A stretch of 7,195 nucleotides of DNA, from positions 1 to 7,195 of the forward strand of contig JAFWBZ010000140.1 in the NCBI GenBank assembly GCA_017537105.1. The letters are read 5' to 3'. Of the stretch, positions 1 through 4,449 are shown piece by piece. The translations under genes and the position numbers were made by a program. The notes under the pieces are model-generated. The model was not told the DNA's origin and searched no databases. It saw only the letters and a program-made list of their open reading frames with translations. This DNA comes from Clostridia bacterium (GTDB lineage: Bacteria > Bacillota > Clostridia > Christensenellales > Aristaeellaceae). Numbering within the stretch: position 1 is the stretch's first letter; each line of letters starts with the position of its first letter.

Positions 1-11
1 ACATCTGGGGC

Positions 12-14
12 TAG
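12..14 (+). other. In-frame amber codon inside the uracil permease reading frame
   Basis: The permease frame continues upstream of 18 as Ile-Trp-Gly-stop-Gly-Met-Ile-Lys. Family members commonly read Gly-Lys-Gly here, just before the IPILxG helix, so TAG could arise from a lysine AAG by one base change. TAG also serves as the normal terminator of the methyltransferase (2976-2978) and coaX (6731-6733) genes in this window, which argues against general reassignment of the codon. Possible explanations are a real nonsense mutation, a base error near a contig end, or a boundary artefact. Confidence 0.6.
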
Positions 15-17
15 GGC

Positions 18-845
18 ATGATCAAGATCATCCCCATCCTGCTGGGCGTCGTGGGCAGCTACGTCGTGGCCGCCATCTTCGGCAAGGTGGACTTCTCCGG
101 CGTGGCCTCCGCCAAGTGGATCGGCTTCCCGGTGCAGTTTGACAACACCGTGTTTTCCCTGTTCAAGGGCTGCGACGGCGGCAAGCTGGTGAGCGCCATC
201 GTCATCATGGTGCCCATCGCCATCGCCACCATGATCGAGCACATCGGCGACGTGTGCGCCATCTCCTCCACCGTGGGCCAGAACTTCGTGGCCGAGCCCG
301 GCCTGCACCGCACCCTGCTGGGCGACGGCATGGCCACCGCGCTGGCCGCGCTGTTCGGCGCGCCGGCCAACACCACCTACGGCGAGAACACCGGCGTGCT
401 GGCGCTGACCAAGGTCTACGATCCCGCCGTCATCCGCATCGCCGCCGTGCTGGCGATCCTGTTCTCCTTCTGCCCGAAGTTCGCGGCGCTGGTCTCCGCC
501 ATGCCCGCGGCCACCATCGGCGGCGTCAGCCTGATACTCTACGGCATGATCTCCGCCGTCGGCGTGCGCAACGTGGTCGAGAACCAGGTCGACTTCACCA
601 AGAGCCGCAACATCATCATCGCCGCACTGATCATGGGCCTCAGCCTGGGCATCAACTTCTCCAAAGCCGGCGCCATCGTGCTCGGCCCCGTCAGCCTGTC
701 CGGCCTGGCCGTGGGCGCGCTGGTGGGCATCCTGCTGAACGCGGTGCTGCCCGGCAACGACTACGAGTTCGGCAAGGACCTGCAGGGCGATACCGCGGTG
801 AACTTCCAGCAGGGCATCGACCGTCCGACCTCCAAGAAGAAGTAA
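18..845 (+). CDS. uraA: Uracil permease, NCS2 family, C-terminal part (5' end outside window; possibly a broken gene)
   Basis: Integral membrane nucleobase:cation symporter that imports uracil for pyrimidine salvage. The 275 visible residues align from memory with the C-terminal two thirds of E. coli UraA and B. subtilis PyrP, which are about 430 residues. Family signatures are IEHIGD (residues 73-78) and TTYGENTGV (119-127). Their glutamates, E74 and E123, match the two uracil-binding glutamates of UraA. PGLHR (94-98), GGVSLILYG (168-176) and the ENQVDF block (188-193) also fit. Hydrophobic segments alternate to about residue 245, then a polar tail ends in three lysines. The first in-window ATG is at 18, but the homologous protein starts well upstream, and the same frame carries TAG at 12-14 (see separate entry). 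The ATG at 18 has only a G-rich stretch before it and is unlikely to be the native start. The family is near certain and uracil as substrate is likely; whether the gene is intact is open. A terminator-like hairpin follows the TAA stop. Confidence 0.85.
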   Translation: MIKIIPILLGVVGSYVVAAIFGKVDFSGVASAKWIGFPVQFDNTVFSLFKGCDGGKLVSAIVIMVPIAIATMIEHIGDVCAISSTVGQNFVAEPGLHRTLLGDGMATALAALFGAPANTTYGENTGVLALTKVYDPAVIRIAAVLAILFSFCPKFAALVSAMPAATIGGVSLILYGMISAVGVRNVVENQVDFTKSRNIIIAALIMGLSLGINFSKAGAIVLGPVSLSGLAVGALVGILLNAVLPGNDYEFGKDLQGDTAVNFQQGIDRPTSKKK

Positions 846-891
846 CAGCGCGGAACCTATCGCAAAAGCAGAGTACACACGCAGAAACCCT

Positions 892-924
892 GAAAGCCCG
901 TTCCGGTTTGCGGAGCGGGCTTTC
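892..924 (+). terminator. Terminator-like hairpin after the uracil permease
   Basis: A 13-bp stem, GAAAGCCCGTTCC with GGAGCGGGCTTTC and one G-U wobble, encloses a 7-nt loop. It starts 46 bases after the permease stop. The only U-rich part is the TTT within the right arm, and no T-run follows, so as an intrinsic terminator it is imperfect. Its place between the permease and an independent promoter supports a transcript-end role. Confidence 0.6.
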
Positions 925-934
925 AATGCAGTTG

Positions 935-980
935 CACACATGCCCGGGCGCAGGAATGCGGCCGGGCATTGCCGTGTGTG
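935..980. repeat. Imperfect inverted repeat in the permease-symporter gap
   Basis: CACACATGCCCGG (935-947) pairs with CCGGGCAT (962-969) and then GTGTG (974-978) across a 4-base bulge, giving about 13 bp around a 14-base loop. It is distinct from the preceding hairpin and is followed by GGAGGAGG (980-987), which has no convincing ORF at ribosome-binding distance. It could be a second terminator, a processing site or a dispersed intergenic repeat unit; the sequence alone does not decide. Confidence 0.45.
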
Positions 981-1053
981 GAGGAGGATCGGCACATTCG
1001 CATATGTTTTCTCTGGGTTTTCTTAAATATCATGTTAAACCGCTGATATTAAA

Positions 1054-1082
1054 TTGACAGCTGACAAAAATGCAATTATAAT
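1054..1082 (+). promoter_or_regulatory. Consensus sigma-A/sigma-70 promoter for the AGCS symporter
   Basis: TTGACA (1054-1059) and TATAAT (1077-1082) both match the consensus exactly and are 17 bases apart, the optimal spacing. Upstream, about 1019-1053 is AT-rich and could act as an UP element. This AT-rich island stands out in an otherwise GC-rich window. Transcription would start near 1089, giving a leader of about 107 nt before the symporter ATG. A loose dyad (TTAAATAT at 1023-1030, ATATTAAA at 1046-1053) just upstream might be an operator, but it is imperfect. Confidence 0.88.
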
Positions 1083-1096
1083 AATTCCAATCGTTC

Positions 1097-1178
1097 ATTT
1101 TTCGGCGTGTCCCTGCGCTTGCAGGCAGGATTATGCATCCTTGGCCTGTACGGGAATGCATTCGACACGCCGAAGGAT
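1097..1178 (+). promoter_or_regulatory. Structured 5' leader of the symporter mRNA (candidate cis-regulatory RNA, class unknown)
   Basis: TTCGGCGTGTC (1101-1111) is perfectly complementary to GACACGCCGAA (1164-1174). Two G-U pairs and two A-U pairs extend this to 15 bp (1097-1111 with 1164-1178). The enclosed 52 nt can fold in two ways. One is a 5-bp hairpin, CCTGC/GCAGG (1112-1125), beside a second, AGGAT/ATCCT (1127-1141). The other is a single longer arm, CAGGCAGGAT (1122-1131) with ATCCT-TG-GCCTG (1137-1148). ATCCTT (1137-1142) is also complementary to AAGGAT (1173-1178) in the closing stem. The structure ends five bases before GGGAGGG of the ribosome binding site, so translational control is conceivable. 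There is no T-run after the stem, so it is not a plain attenuator. I recognise no glycine, T-box or other known riboswitch core. Confidence 0.5.
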
Positions 1179-1195
1179 CTTTGGGAGGGATACCG

Positions 1196-2878
1196 ATGAA
1201 AAAACTGTTCGTCCTGTTGCTGACGCTGGTCCTGCTTCTGGGTGTGGCGGCCCTGGCGGAGGCGCCGGCGGCCGACGCGGCGGCGGAGGTCGTCGAAACC
1301 GTCGAAACGGCCGCGGAGGAAACCGCTGAAACCGTCGAAATGGCGGAGGGCGCGGCGGAAGAGACCGCCGAGGAAGCGGCCGGCGGCTTCCTGGACGGCG
1401 TGGCCACCGCGAACAATGCCGTCAACGGCGTGGTCTGGGGCGTTCCGGCGTTGATTTTGCTGGCCTTTGTGGGCATCCTGATGACCTGCCTGACCGGCGT
1501 GTTCCAGGTCAGCCACATCGGCCACTGGTTTCAAAAGACCATCGGCGCGGTGTTCCATGACAAGCACATCACCGGCCACACGGCCGACAAGTCCATCTCC
1601 CAGTTCCAGTCGCTGTGCACGGCGCTGGCCGCCACGGTGGGCACCGGCAACATCGTGGGCGTCTCCGGCGCGATCATGGTCGGCGGCCCAGGCGCGGTGT
1701 TCTGGATGTGGATCATCGCCTTCTTCGGCATGATGACCAACTTCTCGGAAAACGTGCTCGGCATCTTCTATCGCCGCAGGAACTCCAAGGGCGAATGGGC
1801 CGGCGGCGCGATGTATTACCTGCGCGACGGCCTGGGCGGCTATAAAGGGATGAAGCAGGTGGGCAAGGTGCTGGCGTGGCTGTTCAGCCTGTTCTGCCTG
1901 ATCGCCTCCTTCGGCATCGGCAACATGACGCAGGTCAACTCCATCTCCGGTAACATGCAGACTGTGTTCCGCGTGCCCACCTGGGTTACCGGCGCGGTCA
2001 TCATGGTCCTGGTGGGCCTGGTGGTGGTCGGCGGCCTGAAGCGCATCGCCTCCGTCACCGAGAAGATCGTGCCCTTCATGGTCATCCTCTACATTCTGGG
2101 CACGCTCATCATCTTCCTGACGAACATCGGCAAGATCGGTGCGGTCTTCGGCGCGATCTTCAAGGGCGCCTTTGCCGCGAAGGCCGCGGGCGGCGGCATC
2201 ATCGGCTACGGCATGAAGCTCGCCATCGAGCAGGGCATGAAGCGCGGCGTGTTCTCCAACGAGGCCGGCCTCGGCTCTTCGGTCATGGTGCATTCCTCTT
2301 CCAACGTAAAGGAGCCCGTGCAGCAGGGCATGTGGGGCATCTTCGAGGTGTTCGCGGATACCATCGTCGTCTGCACGCTGACGGCCTTCACCGTGCTGTC
2401 CTCCGGGCTGGTGGACCTGTCCACCGGCGCGACCCTGGCCGAGTACAACGGCATCGCACTGACCAAGGCCAACCTGGTCTCCACGGCCTTCCACATCCGC
2501 TTCGGCTTCGCGGGCTCGGCGTTTGTGGCCATCTCGGTCATGCTGTTCGCCTTCTCCACGGTGCTCGGCTGGAGCCACTACGGCACCACCGCCGCAGAGT
2601 ATCTGCTGGGCGAGAAGCGCACCATTCCCTATCGCATCGTCTTCGTGCTGCTGGTGTTTGGCGGCGCGGTGATGGGCGACAACCTGGCCTGGGATTTGGC
2701 CGATACCTTCAACGGCATGATGATGATTCCCAACCTGATCGGCGTCATTGCCCTGTCCGGCGTCGTGATGAAGATCACGAAGAACTACATCGACCGCACC
2801 TTCCACGGCAGGAAGGTTGCGCCGATGCTCTCCGCCTTCCCCGACATCCAGCGGGAACAGGAGGCGCGGGAGAAGTAA
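1196..2878 (+). CDS. alsT: Sodium:alanine/glycine symporter, AGCS family, with signal peptide and acidic N-terminal extension
   Basis: Membrane carrier (560 residues) importing small neutral amino acids, typically alanine or glycine, with Na+. Start chosen at ATG 1196: GGAGG at 1184-1188 lies 7 bases upstream and MKKLFVLLL begins a typical signal peptide. Residues 1-21 are Lys-Lys plus a hydrophobic core ending AALA, a plausible signal peptidase site. Residues 22-63 are almost wholly Ala, Glu, Thr and Val, with an 11-residue repeat. The transporter core runs from about residue 72 to 535 with roughly ten hydrophobic segments. AGCS signatures are GTGNIVGVSGAI (149-160), GGPGAVFWMW (163-172), and GVFSNEAGLGSS (351-362) in the family's most conserved loop. 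The C-terminus is short, charged and probably cytoplasmic. Core length fits the family (about 450-480); the extra length is the N-terminus. Expression is likely monocistronic, from the consensus promoter to the strong terminator. The family is certain; the exact substrate is not shown. Confidence 0.93.
   Translation: MKKLFVLLLTLVLLLGVAALAEAPAADAAAEVVETVETAAEETAETVEMAEGAAEETAEEAAGGFLDGVATANNAVNGVVWGVPALILLAFVGILMTCLTGVFQVSHIGHWFQKTIGAVFHDKHITGHTADKSISQFQSLCTALAATVGTGNIVGVSGAIMVGGPGAVFWMWIIAFFGMMTNFSENVLGIFYRRRNSKGEWAGGAMYYLRDGLGGYKGMKQVGKVLAWLFSLFCLIASFGIGNMTQVNSISGNMQTVFRVPTWVTGAVIMVLVGLVVVGGLKRIASVTEKIVPFMVILYILGTLIIFLTNIGKIGAVFGAIFKGAFAAKAAGGGIIGYGMKLAIEQGMKRGVFSNEAGLGSSVMVHSSSNVKEPVQQGMWGIFEVFADTIVVCTLTAFTVLSSGLVDLSTGATLAEYNGIALTKANLVSTAFHIRFGFAGSAFVAISVMLFAFSTVLGWSHYGTTAAEYLLGEKRTIPYRIVFVLLVFGGAVMGDNLAWDLADTFNGMMMIPNLIGVIALSGVVMKITKNYIDRTFHGRKVAPMLSAFPDIQREQEAREK
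1295..1340 (+). repeat. Direct repeat coding for the acidic N-terminal segment of the symporter
   Basis: GAAACCGTCGAAA occurs at 1295-1307 and again at 1328-1340, exactly 33 bases (11 codons) apart. It encodes Glu-Thr-Val-Glu at residues 34-37 and 45-48. A degraded third unit (EETAEE) follows at about residues 55-60. The in-frame spacing suggests the segment grew by tandem duplication or slippage. Confidence 0.7.
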
Positions 2879-2907
2879 TCCGTCGCCGGATAATCCCCAC
2901 GAAAAAT

Positions 2908-2951
2908 GCGGTTCCGAATGACCTTTATTAGTCAATCGGAACCGCTTTTTT
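2908..2951. terminator. Bidirectional intrinsic terminator between convergent genes
   Basis: GCGGTTCCGAATGAC (2908-2922) pairs with GTCAATCGGAACCGC (2931-2945), a 15-bp stem with one internal A-A mismatch and an 8-nt loop. TTTTTT (2946-2951) follows on the plus strand. AAAAA (2902-2906) precedes it, giving a U-run on the minus strand as well. It lies 29 bases after the symporter stop and about 30 bases beyond the methyltransferase stop, so it can end both convergent transcripts. Confidence 0.93.
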
Positions 2952-2975
2952 ATCGCGCCTGCGCGGAATGCCTCG

Positions 2976-3746
2976 CTACCGGGCGTCCCGCGTCAGTTCG
3001 TACATCATGATCCCCGCGGCGACGGCGGCGTTGAGGGATTCCGCACCGCCGCGCATGGGCAGCTTCAGCAGCAGGTCCGCAGCGCCGCGCACGTCGTCGG
3101 AGATGCCCTGGGCCTCGTTGCCGATGACGAGTGCAAACCGCCCGCCGGGGTCCGGATGCGCGTAGAAGTCCTGCCCGTGCAGGTCGGAAGCGATCACCCG
3201 CCAGCCCCGGACCTTCAGCGCAAGGAGGGCTTCTCCCAGTTCCTCTGCCAGCAGGAAGGGCACCCGGAAGCCGGAGCCCATGGCCGCGCGCTGCACCTTG
3301 GGCGACAGCGGATCGGCGCAGCCACCGCCAAACAGTATGCCCCCGATGCCGGCGGCGTCCGCCGTGCGCCAGATGGTGCCCACATTGCCGGGATCTTGCA
3401 CGCCGTCCAGCGCTACGATGCGCTCCGGCGCGGAGTCCAGCGGCAACGGCTCGGGCAGATCGAACGTGGCGCAGACGCCCTGGGGCGACTTCGTGTCGCA
3501 CACCGTCTCCAGCAGGCTTCGGGGTGCCAGGCAGGCCCGCGCGCCGCGCGCCTCCAGCTCCGCGGCGAAGGCCTCCCGGCCATCCTCGGCGAGGGCATCC
3601 CGCACCGCCAGGCCGCAGCCCAGCGCCTCGCGGATCATGACCTCGCCCTCCACCAGGAAGCGCCCCTGGGCCTCCCGGCCCTTGCGCTGGTTCAGCGTGC
3701 GCATGTCGCGAACCATCGGATTCTTCGCGCTGGTGATCCTCTCCAT
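2976..3746 (-). CDS. SpoU/TrmH-family (SPOUT) RNA 2'-O-methyltransferase
   Basis: SAM-dependent enzyme that 2'-O-methylates a ribose in rRNA or tRNA; the target nucleotide cannot be read from sequence. The 256 residues show both expected domains: an N-terminal substrate-binding domain (about 1-100, with ITSAKNP and GRFLVEGE) and the knotted SpoU catalytic domain. Motif 1 is LDGVQDPGNVGTIWRTADA (113-131), containing the conserved N121 and R127. Motif 2 is LVIGNEAQGIS (206-216) and motif 3 is LPMRGGAESLNAAVAAGI (229-246), which forms the SAM-binding knot. The start at ATG 3746 is preferred over an in-frame GTG at 3779: family members begin at MERITS-like sequence, a strong GGAGG precedes it, and the longer form would overlap comFC. 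It is the last gene of the minus-strand block, 22 bases after comFC, and ends in TAG before the bidirectional terminator. It resembles the RlmB/YsgA-type group named TrmH family in Bacillota. Confidence 0.93.
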   Translation of the reverse strand: MERITSAKNPMVRDMRTLNQRKGREAQGRFLVEGEVMIREALGCGLAVRDALAEDGREAFAAELEARGARACLAPRSLLETVCDTKSPQGVCATFDLPEPLPLDSAPERIVALDGVQDPGNVGTIWRTADAAGIGGILFGGGCADPLSPKVQRAAMGSGFRVPFLLAEELGEALLALKVRGWRVIASDLHGQDFYAHPDPGGRFALVIGNEAQGISDDVRGAADLLLKLPMRGGAESLNAAVAAGIMMYELTRDAR

Positions 3747-3751
3747 GGCAA

Positions 3752-3756
3752 CCTCC
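3752..3756 (-). promoter_or_regulatory. Shine-Dalgarno site fixing the methyltransferase start
   Basis: On the minus strand GGAGG is followed by TTGCC and ATG (3746-3744). This supports the shorter start over the upstream GTG at 3779, which lies inside the 3' end of comFC. Confidence 0.75.
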
Positions 3757-3768
3757 AAGCTGTATTCC

Positions 3769-4449
3769 TCATTTTCCACCCTTCTTGGGAAGGGCCACGG
3801 TGTAGCACAGCAGATAGACGCTCTTCGCGCCGCCGGCCTTCAGCGCCTTTGCACAGGTCCGGGCGGTGGTGCCCGTGGTGCATACGTCGTCCACCAGCAG
3901 CACCCGCCTGCCGGCGACGGATTCCCGAAGCGCGAAGGCGTCCTTCAGGTTCCTGCGGCGGGCGTGTTCGTCGAGGCGCGCCTGCTGCACGGTGTTGCGC
4001 ACGCGCTCGAGGGCGTTCACGCAGGGCAGCCCCAGCCGCTCCGCCACATCCCGGGCCAGCCGCTCCGCGTGGTTGTAGCCGCGCTGGCGGAGCCGCTTCG
4101 CGTGCATGGGCACGGGCACCACGCAGTCCGCGCCTGTGGGCTCGAGGAAGCGGTACGCTCGCGCCATGTCCCCGCCCATGAAGGCTGCCAGCCGGTGGAT
4201 GCCGGAATACTTCATGTGCTGCACGATGCCTGCCGCCGCGCCGCGATAGGCGTAGGCATAGGCCGCGCCCTCGATGCCCTTCGGCGTGGGATATGCGCCC
4301 ACCCAGCTCTTCGCCAGCTCCTGTCGGCATTCCGGGCAGATCCAGTCCTCCTCGAAGCCGATCTGCGTGCCGCAGCCCATGCAGACCGCGCGCCGGGGAT
4401 AGACGAGATCGCGCAGCGCTGCGGCCAGCCGTCGGAACCGCGCCGTCAT
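3769..4449 (-). CDS. comFC: ComF family protein (ComFC-like, phosphoribosyltransferase fold)
   Basis: Homologue of ComFC/GntX, a cytoplasmic protein needed for DNA uptake in naturally competent bacteria but also widely kept in species not known to be competent. Of 226 residues, the N-terminus has a four-cysteine zinc-finger-like motif: CMGC (23-26) and CPEC (38-41). The central region has the family block HMKYSG (78-83) and VPVPMHAKRLRQRGYNHAE (111-129). The C-terminus has the PRPP-binding loop VLLVDDVCTTGTT (183-195), typical of type I phosphoribosyltransferases. The start at ATG 4449 has GGAG eight bases upstream. It overlaps the recD2 stop as ATGA (4449-4446), the standard sign of translational coupling. 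No comFA helicase gene adjoins it; recD2 sits upstream instead. The family call is firm; a role in competence here is not shown. Confidence 0.94.
   Translation of the reverse strand: MTARFRRLAAALRDLVYPRRAVCMGCGTQIGFEEDWICPECRQELAKSWVGAYPTPKGIEGAAYAYAYRGAAAGIVQHMKYSGIHRLAAFMGGDMARAYRFLEPTGADCVVPVPMHAKRLRQRGYNHAERLARDVAERLGLPCVNALERVRNTVQQARLDEHARRRNLKDAFALRESVAGRRVLLVDDVCTTGTTARTCAKALKAGGAKSVYLLCYTVALPKKGGK

Noticed and set aside
1004..1057. Possible 17-codon leader peptide (MFSLGFLK...) after GGAGGAGG
   Set aside because: The Shine-Dalgarno-like run is 16 bases from the ATG, too far, and the frame ends inside the -35 box, upstream of the mapped promoter's start site.
1101..1174. A 74-base stem-closed segment of tRNA-like length
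   Set aside because: The closing stem is continuous for 11 or more pairs, and there is no TTCRA T-loop with flanking arm, D-arm or anticodon arm in the right places.
1091..1180. Resemblance to a glutamine (glnA-type) riboswitch: CGTTCA at 1092-1097 and CCGAAGGA at 1170-1177
   Set aside because: The central GGAAGTAGG-type core and the closing pairing partner of CGTTC are absent. The short matches are likely chance.
1076..2935. 619-codon minus-strand open frame opposite the symporter
   Set aside because: Composition is dominated by His, Asp, Gly and Ala with no domain, and it reads through the bidirectional terminator. The plus strand encodes a clear AGCS transporter.
3747..3779. Upstream GTG start (3779) for the methyltransferase
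   Set aside because: It would overlap the end of comFC and add 11 residues not seen in the family; the ATG at 3746 has a strong GGAGG and the expected MERITS start.
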